Origin: Streptomyces shenzhenensis | GTDB lineage: Bacteria > Actinomycetota > Actinomycetes > Streptomycetales > Streptomycetaceae | Length of the DNA: 47,627 bases | Assembly: GCF_003688995.1 (NCBI RefSeq) | Contig: NZ_PENI01000052.1 | Location: 1 to 47,627 of the forward strand | Reading direction: 5' to 3' | Part shown: one piece after another, positions 34,771 through 43,158 of the stretch | Numbering within the stretch: position 1 is the first letter of the stretch | Layout of the letters: each line of letters opens with the position of its first letter | Translations under genes and position numbers: made by a program | The notes under the pieces: generated by a model | What the model was told of the DNA's origin: nothing | Database searches by the model: none | What the model saw: only the letters and a program-made list of their open reading frames with translations

Positions 34771-35646
34771 TCAGGAGGGCAGGGCGACCTTCGTGTCCTG
34801 CGCCGGCACCGGCGCCTTCTGCTGCGGCTTCGGCGCGGCCTTGGCCGGCTTCTTGGGGGCCTTGTCGCCGGTGAACGCCTCGTACTCCTTCATGACCTCC
34901 TCGGTCGGCCCGTCCATCCGCAGCTCGCCGCGCTCCAGCCACAGGACCCGCTCGCAGGTGTCGCGGATCGACTTGTTGTTGTGGCTGACCAGGAACACCG
35001 TGCCCGCGTGCCGGCGCAGCTCGCGGATGCGCGCCTCGGAGCGCCGCTGGAAGGACCGGTCGCCGGTCGCCAGCGCCTCGTCGATCAGCAGGACGTCGTG
35101 GTCCTTGGCCGCGGCGATGGAGAAGCGCAGCCGGGCGGCCATGCCGGAGGAGTAGGTGCGCATCGGGAGGGTGATGAAGTCGCCCTTCTCGTTGATGCCG
35201 GAGAAGTCGACGATGTCCTGGTAGCGCTCCTTGATCTGCTCGCGCGGCATGCCCATGGCGAGGCCGCCGAGGAAGATGTTCCGCTCGCCCGTCAGGTCGT
35301 TCATCAGGGCCGCGTTGACGCCGAGCAGGGAGGGCTGGCCGTCGGTGTAGATATGGCCGTTCTCCACCGGGAGCAGGCCGGCGACGGCCTTCAGCAGGGT
35401 CGACTTGCCGGAGCCGTTGGTGCCGATCAGCCCGATGGCCTCGCCCCTGTACGCGACGAACGAGACGTTCCTGACCGCGTGCACCTTGCGCACACCGGCC
35501 GCCTTCTCGGCCTGTTTGCGGCGCAGGATGCGGTTGAGCGCGGCGGTCGCGGAGCCACGGCCGCCGCCGGTGCCGTTGACCCGGTAGACGATGTCGACGC
35601 CGTCCGCGACGACGGTGGGGATGCGGGAGTTCACGTTCTCAGCCAC
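34771..35646 (-). CDS. tagH: TagH-like wall-polymer ABC exporter, ATPase subunit
   Basis: A 291-aa ABC ATPase. Walker A GTNGSGKST is at 75-83, the signature YSSGM at 165-169, Walker B VLLIDE at 185-190 and the switch His at 222 in VSHNN. The N-terminal stretch before the ATPase core and the short Q-loop region fit the polysaccharide/teichoic acid (KpsT/TagH) subfamily. A Lys/Ala/Pro-rich tail (about 265-291) replaces the longer TagH C-terminal domain. The GTG start lies 8 nt inside the tagG 3' end, with GGAG upstream. It works with TagG to export lipid-linked polymer. Confidence 0.94.
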   Translation of the reverse strand: MAENVNSRIPTVVADGVDIVYRVNGTGGGRGSATAALNRILRRKQAEKAAGVRKVHAVRNVSFVAYRGEAIGLIGTNGSGKSTLLKAVAGLLPVENGHIYTDGQPSLLGVNAALMNDLTGERNIFLGGLAMGMPREQIKERYQDIVDFSGINEKGDFITLPMRTYSSGMAARLRFSIAAAKDHDVLLIDEALATGDRSFQRRSEARIRELRRHAGTVFLVSHNNKSIRDTCERVLWLERGELRMDGPTEEVMKEYEAFTGDKAPKKPAKAAPKPQQKAPVPAQDTKVALPS

Positions 35647-36565
35647 GGCCGTAGGTCTCCTCAGCCTTCCAGAAGTAGATGAAGCCGCCGACGCCGGCGA
35701 GCAGCGCCCAGCCGGTCGCCACCGCCCAGACGTGCGGGGGCAGCTGGCCCGCGCGGAAGCTGTCGATCAGCGCGAACCGCATGAGGTCGATGTAGATGGC
35801 GGCCGGGTTGGCCTCCAGCAGGACGGTCACCGCGCGCGGCAGGTCGTTCTTCGAGGCCAGCTGGTCGATGCTCCACATGACGCCGGAGACATACATCCAG
35901 GTCCGCAGCACGAACGGCATCAGCTGGGCGATGTCAGGGGTCTTCGCGCCCATCCGGGCCATGATCATCGACACGCCGGCGTTGAACGTGAACTGCAGTA
36001 CCAGCGCGGGCACCGCGAGCACCCAGGAGACGGCGACCGGCACGCCGAAGCACAGCAGGATGACGACCAGCGCGGCCATCGAGAACAGCAGCTGCTGGAG
36101 CTGCTGGAGGCAGAAGGAGATCGGCAGCGCGGCCCGGGGGAAGTGCAGGGCGCGGACGAGGCCGAGGTTGCCGGAGATCGCCCGGGTGCCCGCCATGATC
36201 GAACTCTGTGTGAAGGTCCAGATGAACACGCCCGTGACCAGGAACGGGATGTAGTCCGGCACGCCGTGCTTGGTGCCGAGCAGCACACCGAAGATGAAGT
36301 AGTAGACCGCCGCGTTGAGCAGCGGGGTCATGACCTGCCAGAGCTGGCCGAGCTTCGCCTGGCTGTACTGTGCGGTGAGCTTGGCGGTGGCGAAGGCGGC
36401 GATGAAGTGGCGCCGGGCCCACAGTCGGCGGATGTACTCGCGCAGGGTGGGGCGGGCACCGCTGACCGAGAGTCCGTGCCGGGCGGCGAGCGCCGCCAGG
36501 TCGTCGTCGGCCTCGGCCGTCATCGGGGCCGTCGTCGGGGGCGGTGTGTGGAGGACCTGGCTCAC
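35639..36565 (-). CDS. tagG: TagG-like wall-polymer ABC exporter, permease
   Basis: A 308-aa ABC-2 type permease with six hydrophobic segments following an N-terminal cytoplasmic helix. The amphipathic entry is REYIRRLWARRHFIAAFATA, with the typical QYSQAKLGQLWQVMTPLLNA before the first membrane segment. With TagH it moves undecaprenyl-linked teichoic acid or a similar polymer outward. GTG at 36565 is chosen because upstream codons encode only a Pro/Arg-rich stretch lacking conservation. An ATG at 36649 would overlap none of the divergent operators, but it lacks a ribosome-binding site. It is divergent from the TetR gene. Confidence 0.92.
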   Translation of the reverse strand: MSQVLHTPPPTTAPMTAEADDDLAALAARHGLSVSGARPTLREYIRRLWARRHFIAAFATAKLTAQYSQAKLGQLWQVMTPLLNAAVYYFIFGVLLGTKHGVPDYIPFLVTGVFIWTFTQSSIMAGTRAISGNLGLVRALHFPRAALPISFCLQQLQQLLFSMAALVVILLCFGVPVAVSWVLAVPALVLQFTFNAGVSMIMARMGAKTPDIAQLMPFVLRTWMYVSGVMWSIDQLASKNDLPRAVTVLLEANPAAIYIDLMRFALIDSFRAGQLPPHVWAVATGWALLAGVGGFIYFWKAEETYGRG

Positions 36566-36665
36566 ATCCGCTGCTTTCGCTCGGGGGCGTGGGGGTGGTG
36601 CGTCCGGGCGGCGGTCCGGCCCTCCGTGTTTTCCTGCACTTCTCTTCACGTTCTCTTACGTCGGG

Positions 36666-36736
36666 ACGGCACCGTATCGTCGCAACGCGAGCGTAGGACG
36701 AGTGAGCGTCGGAACGCAACCGTTTCGTCGTAACGC
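36666..36736. promoter_or_regulatory. paired quasi-palindromes between tagG and TetR gene
   Basis: Two related 17-mers, CCGTATCGTCGCAACGC (36672-36688) and CCGTTTCGTCGTAACGC (36720-36736), differ at two positions. Each overlaps a 15-bp imperfect palindrome of form ACGNNACCGTNTCGT (36666-36680 and 36714-36728). They sit 16-86 nt before the TetR ATG and upstream of tagG, ideal for a TetR regulator that controls itself and the exporter. Binding is inferred. Confidence 0.6.
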
Positions 36737-36751
36737 CCTATGCTGGTCGCC

Positions 36752-37378
36752 ATGACGACGAATGCCGACGAGCCCGGCACGCGGCCCCGCCGGCGGACGC
36801 CTGCCGGGGCCGCCGTGCTGAGGGAGGACGTGACCGAGGCCATCCGCGGCGCCGTCTTCGAGGAGCTCGCGTCCGTCGGGTACGCCAGGATGTCCATCGA
36901 GGGCATCGCGCGCCGCGCGGGCGTGGGCAAGACCGCCGTCTACCGTCGCTGGCGGTCCAAGCTGCACCTGGTCCTCGACGTGGTCTCCGCGGTCGCGGTG
37001 ATGGGCCTGCCGACCCCGGACACGGGCTCCCTGGAGGGCGACCTGCGCCTGCTCTACGAGGTGACGTCCCGCGCCCTGCGCCACCCCGTGGCCTCGCAGA
37101 TCATCCCGGACCTCCAAGCCGAGGCCGCGCGCAACCCGGAGATCGCCGAGGCCATGCAGAAGGCGCTGCGGGACGGGCAGGAGGGCGTCGCCAGCAGCAT
37201 CCTCTCGGCGGCGGAGCGGCGGGGTGAGATCCGGTCCGGCGTCGACCGCGAACTGGCCCTCGACCTGATCTCCGGCCCCCTGTACTGGCGCTCGGTGGTC
37301 ATCCGCACCCCGAAGCTCCCCAAGGGCTACCTGACGTCCCTGACCCGAGCCACCACGGAGGCCCTCAGAGCTCTCTGA
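36752..37378 (+). CDS. TetR/AcrR-family transcriptional regulator
   Basis: A 208-aa regulator. The N-terminal helix-turn-helix, about 46-68, reads MSIEGIARRAGVGKTAVYRRW, followed by SKLHLVLDV, the usual TetR pattern. The C-terminal ligand/dimerisation domain includes LALDLISGPLYWRSVV, found in a common AcrR-like subgroup. It is transcribed away from tagGH, and paired operator-like sites lie between them. Ligand unknown. An ATG four codons upstream (36740) is also possible. A palindrome CCTCCTGCGCAGGAGG lies beyond the stop. Confidence 0.9.
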   Translation: MTTNADEPGTRPRRRTPAGAAVLREDVTEAIRGAVFEELASVGYARMSIEGIARRAGVGKTAVYRRWRSKLHLVLDVVSAVAVMGLPTPDTGSLEGDLRLLYEVTSRALRHPVASQIIPDLQAEAARNPEIAEAMQKALRDGQEGVASSILSAAERRGEIRSGVDRELALDLISGPLYWRSVVIRTPKLPKGYLTSLTRATTEALRAL

Positions 37379-37481
37379 TCCCCCGGGGCGCGGACTGCGG
37401 GCTTGTCGGTCGGGCTGCTGGTCGGGCGTCGATGTGTGCGTGCGTCCGGGGCGGGGAGGCGGCTGGCTGTGGTGCGCGGTG

Positions 37482-37497
37482 CCTCCTGCGCAGGAGG
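37482..37497 (+). terminator. palindrome CCTCCTGCGCAGGAGG
   Basis: A perfect 16-bp palindrome about 100 nt after the TetR stop, between convergent genes. A second stem, GCCCACACC (37536-37544) with GGTGTGGGC (37563-37571), spans the stop codon of the opposing GT2 gene. Either could act in termination; neither has a T-tract. Confidence 0.35.
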
Positions 37498-37550
37498 GGA
37501 AGGCAGCGACGGGGCTCGGGGTGTCGTCCGGGGGTGCCCACACCGGCTGG

Positions 37551-39194
37551 TCAGGTAGGTCGGGTGTGGGCGTCGCCCGCTTGTGTCGGTCGGGCCCGGT
37601 GGAGCAGGCGGTGCAGTCTTCCGTGGAGCACCGACAGGATTCCGCGTACGCCGGGTGCCACGCGCAGTGCGAGGGCGCCGGAGTGGGTGGCGTAGGGGTG
37701 GACGAGCAGCACGCCGTGCCGCGCGTTCGGCAGGGCGCGGCGGCGCAGCAGCCCGGCGCCCGTGACCGCGTGCGCGGTCGTGTCGCGGTGCGCGCCGTCG
37801 GCGAAGCGGACGCGCAGCCGCAGATCCCAGGTGCCCGCGCCGAGCCCGGCCGGGTCGACGGGCACGGTGGCCGACCAACTGCCGTCGGGCGCGGGCGCGA
37901 ACGCGGCGGTGCGGCGCCGGGCCGGGCGCCCGTCCGCCCGGGACCGCCATTCCACCGCGACCTCCACGGGGCCCGCCCGCGCCACCCGCCCGTACAGCTC
38001 GTGCAGACGCAGCCGCAGCAGCGTGGCACGCGCGCGTGGCCGCAGTTCCGCGTCGACGGCGAGCGGGAGCAGGTGGACAGGCCGGGTCAGGAGCGGGGCC
38101 AGGGTGACCTCGGGCAGGTCGTCGGACCAGACGGGGGTGCTGTCCGGGGCGCGCGCGTACGGCGGGCACAACCGGGCCGGACGGGCCGCGAGTTCCTTGA
38201 GGCGGCCCAGGTCGCGCGGCTGCGGGGCCGCCAGGACGACCCGCGCGATCAGCCGGCCGGGCGCGGCCGGGGCGCGCTCCCAGTCGGCCGGGTCGTACCG
38301 CTCCAGGTGCGCCCGGGTGTGCGCCCACCACGCGCGCCGGTAGGACGGGTCACGCAGCTCCAGTTCGCGCGCGTACATGCGCAGTTCGTGGTCGAGGAAC
38401 TTGGCCCGGGCCGCCCGTGCCAGCTCCTTCTGCCCGGCGCCCAGCAGGATGTCGTGGGCCAGTGCGCAGGCATGGGTGCGCGCCCGCCAGTTGCCGATGT
38501 CCGCCCGGTCGAGGGAGAGCGACAGCCGGTCGGCGGCGCGCCGTACCTGCCACACGTACACCGGGTCGGGCACCAGGACGATGCGCGGCGCGGCGGCCAG
38601 CACGCGCGCGCCGAACACGAAGTCCTCGTAGAGGAAGCGGCCTTCGGGGAACCGGATGCCGTGCGCACGCAGAAAACCGGTGCGGTAGAGCTTGTTGACG
38701 CAGAGCGTGTCGTGGACGAGACGCGGGCGCCGGGAGGGGTGCGGGACGACGACGTGCGCCGCGTACAGGGACGCCTGCCAGGGGTGTTCGCGTCCGGACG
38801 GCAGTTCGCGGCGCACGCACAGGCCGCCCGCCACCTCGGCGTCCGCCTCCGTCGCCGCCGCGAGCAGCGCGTCCACCGCGCCGGCGGGCAGCACGTCGTC
38901 GCTGTCCAGGAACATCACGTACGGCGATGTCACCGCGTCCAGGCCGTCGTTGCGGGGGCTGCCGCAGCCTCCGCTGTTGACCTCCCGGCGTACCACCGTC
39001 AGCCGGGGAGCACCGGCGGCCAGCCGGGCCAGCAACTCCCCGCTGCCGTCGGTGGAGCAGTCGTCCACGGCGACGACCTGCCGGACGGCGGGCCCCTGCG
39101 CGAGTGCCGACCGGACCGCGTCCGGCACCTGGGCGGCGTCGTTGTATCCGATGACGACGACGCTCGCCCCCGCGGGCTCCGGAGCCGAGGACAT
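37551..39194 (-). CDS. GT2-family glycosyltransferase with C-terminal extension
   Basis: A 547-aa paralogue of the GT2 gene at 30814-32478. Shared features are VIGYNDAAQVP, VDDCSTDGS, NSGGCGSPRN, DSDDVLPAGAV at about 97-107, and LRMYARELELRDPSYRRAW after the catalytic domain. All acidic motifs are intact, so it should be active. The C-terminal half is beta-rich and of unknown fold. ATG with GGAGA upstream. It lies 15 nt after the stop of the GT87-like gene and is probably one operon with it. Likely a sugar transferase for a wall polymer; donor and acceptor are unknown. Confidence 0.9.
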   Translation of the reverse strand: MSSAPEPAGASVVVIGYNDAAQVPDAVRSALAQGPAVRQVVAVDDCSTDGSGELLARLAAGAPRLTVVRREVNSGGCGSPRNDGLDAVTSPYVMFLDSDDVLPAGAVDALLAAATEADAEVAGGLCVRRELPSGREHPWQASLYAAHVVVPHPSRRPRLVHDTLCVNKLYRTGFLRAHGIRFPEGRFLYEDFVFGARVLAAAPRIVLVPDPVYVWQVRRAADRLSLSLDRADIGNWRARTHACALAHDILLGAGQKELARAARAKFLDHELRMYARELELRDPSYRRAWWAHTRAHLERYDPADWERAPAAPGRLIARVVLAAPQPRDLGRLKELAARPARLCPPYARAPDSTPVWSDDLPEVTLAPLLTRPVHLLPLAVDAELRPRARATLLRLRLHELYGRVARAGPVEVAVEWRSRADGRPARRRTAAFAPAPDGSWSATVPVDPAGLGAGTWDLRLRVRFADGAHRDTTAHAVTGAGLLRRRALPNARHGVLLVHPYATHSGALALRVAPGVRGILSVLHGRLHRLLHRARPTQAGDAHTRPT

Positions 39195-39209
39195 GTCCGT
39201 GATCTCTCC

Positions 39210-40472
39210 TCAGGGGGTGCTCAGTGCCCGGTGCGGAACACGGTCGGGGCCGGCCGGGGAGCCGATGGCGGGCACGGCCGCCGCCGGCAGCGGCCGGGTG
39301 GCGCGCCACAGTCGGACGAGGGAGAGCCCGGCGGCGGTCACCAGCAGACCGTTGCGCAGCAGCATCAGCAGGGAGCCGGTCCAGGTGCAGCGGATGACCT
39401 CGCCGTACAGCGTGGGGTACACGACGGCGCTGACCGCACTGGCCGCCACCACCAGCGCGGCGACCGGGCGCTGCGCGGTGTGCCGCGAGGTCAGGCAGAC
39501 GGCGGCCAGGCCGAGCAGCCAGACCAGGTACTGCGGGCTGATGACCCGGCTGGTGACGGTGAACAGCAGCACGGCGCACAGGGCGGCGTCGAAGGGCGTC
39601 GCCTCGCTCCAGCGCCGGGCCCGCACCCGCCACAGCAGCAGGACGCAGAGGGCGGCGGCCGTGAGCGCGAGGGAGACCTCGGCGACCGCGGAGACGTACG
39701 GGCCGGTGAACTCCATGGCGCCGTACCGGTACCGGACCCGGCCGGACCAGCCGGCGTGCCGGGCCAGGCTGAGCGCCGTGCCGCCCAGGGACTCGATCTG
39801 CACGCCCCGGCCGCTCTGCTGCCGCAGGAAGGAGAGCGGATCGGTGAACACGAACACGAACAGCCCCAGGGTGACCGCGCCGGCCCCGGCCGCCCAGGTC
39901 CACGCGGACCGCGTCGGCCGTCCCCGGGGTGTGCCCAGCAGCACCAGCGCCGGCCACACCTTCACCAGGGCGCCGAGCGCCGCGAACACCCCGCACGCGC
40001 GTGTGGAGCGTGACAGCGTCAGCAGCGAGATGACGGCGAGGGCGGTGACCTGGATGTCGTAACGGGCCAGCGGGATGTGCAGCAGCAGCGGCAGGCCGCC
40101 GGTCCACAGCGCCGCCCCGAGCAGGCTGCGGCCTGCTCGCGTGCCCGCGCCGGCCAGCGCCAGCGCGATCACCGCGTCGGCGGCGAGGGTGAGGGCCACG
40201 AACGCCTGGAAGTACGTCAGTCCGGGCAGCAGGGCCGGGGACAGCAGCACCGCGCCCGCGCCCGGCGGGTACTGCCACAGCGTGTCGTGCGCAGGGAAGG
40301 CGCCGTGCGACAGGAGCCCGTACCAGTGGAAGTACAGCCGCCACACCTCGCGGGCCACCGCACCCCGGCCCAGCAGTGGCGCGCTGTCGTGCGCGAGCAG
40401 CCACAGCATCAGCGCGCGGGTGGTCAGCCAGAGAGCGGCGAGGGACGCGAGGGAGAGGTGACGGCGGTTCAT
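39210..40472 (-). CDS. GT87-like (DUF2029) polyprenol-dependent mannosyltransferase
   Basis: A 420-aa integral membrane protein with about ten hydrophobic segments. Family-like features are WRLYFHWYGLL and FPAHDTLWQYPPGAGAVL in the first outer loop region, LARYDIQVTALAVISLL, ALVKVWPALVLL, and SPQYLVWLLGLAAVC. The GT87 group uses polyprenyl-phosphate mannose at the outer membrane face. The ATG at 40472 is preferred over the GTG one codon earlier. It shares an AT-rich promoter region of about 92 nt with the divergent GT-C gene. Confidence 0.85.
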   Translation of the reverse strand: MNRRHLSLASLAALWLTTRALMLWLLAHDSAPLLGRGAVAREVWRLYFHWYGLLSHGAFPAHDTLWQYPPGAGAVLLSPALLPGLTYFQAFVALTLAADAVIALALAGAGTRAGRSLLGAALWTGGLPLLLHIPLARYDIQVTALAVISLLTLSRSTRACGVFAALGALVKVWPALVLLGTPRGRPTRSAWTWAAGAGAVTLGLFVFVFTDPLSFLRQQSGRGVQIESLGGTALSLARHAGWSGRVRYRYGAMEFTGPYVSAVAEVSLALTAAALCVLLLWRVRARRWSEATPFDAALCAVLLFTVTSRVISPQYLVWLLGLAAVCLTSRHTAQRPVAALVVAASAVSAVVYPTLYGEVIRCTWTGSLLMLLRNGLLVTAAGLSLVRLWRATRPLPAAAVPAIGSPAGPDRVPHRALSTP

Positions 40473-40564
40473 CACCCTGGAGCGTAAGCCGCGAAGATGG
40501 TGTATTCATTCCGATACGCCGTCATTACCCGGCAAAGATTGGTTAATCGCAAAAGATCGGGATC
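40473..40564. promoter_or_regulatory. AT-rich divergent promoter region
   Basis: 92 nt between divergent membrane glycosyltransferase genes, clearly AT-richer than the flanks. It contains GATTGGTTAATC (40537-40548, with GATT/AATC arms), GCCG/CGGC arms around TCATTACC, and near-promoter hexamers such as TTGGTT. Both genes probably start transcription here. No specific regulator can be named. Confidence 0.5.
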
Positions 40565-42181
40565 ATGGTGAACATCGGGCGCCTGCTGATCCGGCCGTCG
40601 AACCGGGTCCGTCGTACCGCGGTCGTGGCCACCCCCGCCGCTGTCATGCTCGTGCTCGGGCTGTGGGGGATCGACCGCGGCGGCATGTGGCGCGACGAGG
40701 CCGTCACCTTCCAGGTCGCGCGCCGCTCGGTCCCGGAGATCTGGCGGCTGCTGCACGACGTGGACGCGGTGCACGGCCTGTACTACCTGGTGATGCACGC
40801 CGTCCTCGCCCTCGGTCCCGGCGAGGTCCTGCTGCGGCTTCCCTCGGTGTGCGGCGCGGCGGCGGCCGCGGCCCTGGTCGCCGCGCTCGGCGCCCGGCTG
40901 GTCGGACCACGGGCCGGACTGTGGGCCGGGCTGCTGTACGCCATCACGCCGATGGTCGGCCACTACGCCCAGGAGGGCCGCTCGTACGCACTGGTCGCGG
41001 CCGGTGCCGCGGGCGCGACGCTGCTGCTCGTGCGGGCGGTCGACAGGACCCCCGGTTCGGGTGAACGCGCCGGCCGGGAACAGGCCGGGGCCGCCGGCCG
41101 GCGCGGGCGGGGCTGGTGGGCGTACGGCGCGGTCCTGGGCGTCACCTGTCTGTTGCACGAGTTCGCGGTCCTGCTCCTGCTCGCGCACGCCGTCACGCTG
41201 GCGCTGGCACGCGTGGCCCGCGGGGTGTGGTGCCGCTGGGCGTGCGCGGCCGGGGCCGTCGTCCTCGCGCTGCTGCCGATGGCGCTCGTCTCGCACGCGC
41301 AGTCGGCGCAGGTCTCCTGGTTGCGGGAGCCCGATCTGGACCGAGCGCAGGCCCTGCTGCGGGCGTTCGCCGGGCCGACGCCCGCGGTGTACTGGACCTG
41401 TCTGGCGCTTGCGGCACCGGCACTGACCCGGCTGGTCGGCCGGCGCGGCGAGATCACCTGCGCGGCGGTCGCGCTGCCGCTCGCGGTGGTGCCGCCGGTG
41501 ACGCTCATGCTCGCCTCCCGGTTCTCCCCGCTCTACGTCGACCGCTATGTGCTGTACGCGCTGGCCGGGGTGCCGCTGCTGGTGGCCGCCGGTGCGGACC
41601 GGGTGGCCGGGTGGCCGGCGCGCTCGCGGAGCGGCTCCCCGCTGCTCACCCTGGCCGGCGTCCTCGCCGTCGCCGTCGCGCTCGCCCACCAGCTTCCGCT
41701 GCTGCGCGCGGACCGTTTCGCGGACCACCGACCCGACAACCTGGCCGCCGTCTCGCGCGTGGCGGCCCGTGAACTGCGCCCGGGCGACCCGGTGTTGTTC
41801 GTGCCGGGGCAGACGCGGGCCACCGCGCTGGCGTATCCGGCGGGGTTCCGCGGGATGCGGGACGTGGCGCTGGCGGCCGGGGCGTCCGCGTCGGGGACGC
41901 TGTACGGCACGGAGGTGGACGCGAAGATCCTGCGGCGCAGGCTCGCGGCGCTCGACCGGGTGTGGGTGGTCGCCGACCGGTACGCCGTGCAGCCGCCCCG
42001 CCGCCCGCGGAACCCCCTCGACCGGCTCAAACTCTCCGTCGTCACCGAGCAGTTCGTGCTGCGCGAGCAGTCGGCCCGGGACCGGGTGCTGCTCCGGCTG
42101 TACGTCCGCCGCACGCTCGCTACCGACGGTCCGGTGGCGCAGGCGGCTCCTCCAGCGCCGCGGCGTCCAGGGCACTGGTGA
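40565..42181 (+). CDS. GT39/ArnT-like membrane glycosyltransferase
   Basis: A 538-aa polytopic protein with GT-C architecture. The first outer loop has GGMWRDEAVTF, whose Asp-Glu pair matches the catalytic position in protein mannosyltransferase/ArnT relatives. HYAQEGRSYAL lies in a later outer loop, as in ArnT-like proteins, and about eleven hydrophobic segments precede a soluble tail (about 380-538). A polyprenyl-phosphate sugar donor is expected. The 3' end overlaps the convergent ohrR gene by 62 nt, so the last about 20 codons are also antisense ohrR sequence. Confidence 0.86.
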   Translation: MVNIGRLLIRPSNRVRRTAVVATPAAVMLVLGLWGIDRGGMWRDEAVTFQVARRSVPEIWRLLHDVDAVHGLYYLVMHAVLALGPGEVLLRLPSVCGAAAAAALVAALGARLVGPRAGLWAGLLYAITPMVGHYAQEGRSYALVAAGAAGATLLLVRAVDRTPGSGERAGREQAGAAGRRGRGWWAYGAVLGVTCLLHEFAVLLLLAHAVTLALARVARGVWCRWACAAGAVVLALLPMALVSHAQSAQVSWLREPDLDRAQALLRAFAGPTPAVYWTCLALAAPALTRLVGRRGEITCAAVALPLAVVPPVTLMLASRFSPLYVDRYVLYALAGVPLLVAAGADRVAGWPARSRSGSPLLTLAGVLAVAVALAHQLPLLRADRFADHRPDNLAAVSRVAARELRPGDPVLFVPGQTRATALAYPAGFRGMRDVALAAGASASGTLYGTEVDAKILRRRLAALDRVWVVADRYAVQPPRRPRNPLDRLKLSVVTEQFVLREQSARDRVLLRLYVRRTLATDGPVAQAAPPAPRRPGHW

Positions 42182-42614
42182 GCCGGTCCAGGCGCGCGCG
42201 CAGTTCGCCGATCTCGGCGGGGTCGAAGCCGGTCGCGGCGGCGATGCTGCGCGGCACCCGGAGCGCCTGCTCGCGCAGCGCGGCGCCCTGTCCGGTCAGC
42301 CGCACGTCCACCGACCGCTCGTCGCGCGCGCTGCGCTCCCGCCGTACGAGTCCGGCCGCCTCCAGCCGCTTGACCAGGGGGGACAGGGTGCCGGAGTCGA
42401 GCCGCAGCAGTTCGCCCAGCTTCTTGACGGGCAGGTCGCCCCGCTCCCACAGCACCAGCATCACCAGGTACTGCGGATAGGTCAGCCCGAGGTCCTTGAG
42501 GAGCACCCGGTAGAGGCCGTTGAAGGCGCGGGACGCGGCGTGCAGGGAGAAGCAGATCTGCTGGTCCAGGCGGAGCCAGTCCGCCTCGGCGGCGGGGGTC
42601 TCGGTGGCGGTCAT
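42120..42614 (-). CDS. ohrR: OhrR, MarR-family organic hydroperoxide sensor
   Basis: A 164-aa MarR repressor with the OhrR hallmark Cys21 in QICFSLHAASRAFN and the following YRVLLKDLGLTYPQYLVML. The winged helix has DSGTLSPLVKRLEAAGLV and RDERSV. Oxidation of the Cys by organic hydroperoxide releases DNA. It is divergent from ohrA with a matching palindrome between them. Its 3' end overlaps the convergent GT39-like gene by 62 nt. An upstream in-frame ATG (42746) would run through the operator and is rejected. Confidence 0.95.
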   Translation of the reverse strand: MTATETPAAEADWLRLDQQICFSLHAASRAFNGLYRVLLKDLGLTYPQYLVMLVLWERGDLPVKKLGELLRLDSGTLSPLVKRLEAAGLVRRERSARDERSVDVRLTGQGAALREQALRVPRSIAAATGFDPAEIGELRARLDRLTSALDAAALEEPPAPPDRR

Positions 42615-42638
42615 GGCTCCAGGGTAGCCTCGATCCCG

Positions 42639-42666
42639 CAATTTGATTGTGCACAATTTAATTGTG
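42639..42666. promoter_or_regulatory. OhrR operator(s)
   Basis: A perfect 15-bp palindrome CACAATTTAATTGTG (42652-42666) and an adjoining half-like site CAATTTGATTG (42639-42649). The core matches the known OhrR box pattern ACAATTnAATTGT. It is placed 25 nt from the ohrR start and 79 nt from the ohrA start, so one site can repress both genes. Confidence 0.85.
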
Positions 42667-42744
42667 TGCTCTACTTGTGGTCGTGAGGGCGGCAGGAACG
42701 GAGCCGCCGGAACGCGAACGTCTCTTCGAGAAGGATGGTCTTCC

Positions 42745-43158
42745 ATGGACGCGCTCTACACCGCTGTCGCCACCGCCACCCACGGCCGCGAGGGCCGTGC
42801 CGTCTCCTCCGACGGCCGGATCGACCTCGCCCTGGCCCTGCCGGCGGAGATGGGCGGCACCGGCCAGGGCAGCAACCCGGAGCAGCTCTTCGCCGCCGGC
42901 TACGCGGCCTGCTTCGGCAGTGCCCTCGGCGTCGTAGGCCGCCAGGCCAAGGTGGACGTCAGCGACGCCGCGGTGACCGCCGAGGTCGGCATCGGCAAGC
43001 AGGGCGAGGGCTTCGCCCTGAAGGTGACCCTGCGGGTCGAGCTGCCCGACACCGTGGACGCGGAGACCGGCCGCAAGCTGGTCGAGCAGGCCCACCAGGT
43101 GTGCCCCTACTCCAACGCCACCCGCGGCAACGTCCCCGTCGAGCTCGTCATCGAGTGA
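42745..43158 (+). CDS. ohrA: OhrA organic hydroperoxide reductase
   Basis: A 137-aa OsmC/Ohr-family peroxidase that reduces organic hydroperoxides using lipoyl thiols. Both catalytic cysteines are present (Cys56 in GYAACFGSAL, Cys120 in HQVCPYSNATRGN), with the helper Arg18 and Glu46. The N terminus MDALYTAVATATHGREG is typical. AAGGA lies about 10 nt upstream of the ATG. Induced by peroxides through OhrR. The last 52 nt overlap the convergent membrane-protein gene. Confidence 0.96.
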   Translation: MDALYTAVATATHGREGRAVSSDGRIDLALALPAEMGGTGQGSNPEQLFAAGYAACFGSALGVVGRQAKVDVSDAAVTAEVGIGKQGEGFALKVTLRVELPDTVDAETGRKLVEQAHQVCPYSNATRGNVPVELVIE

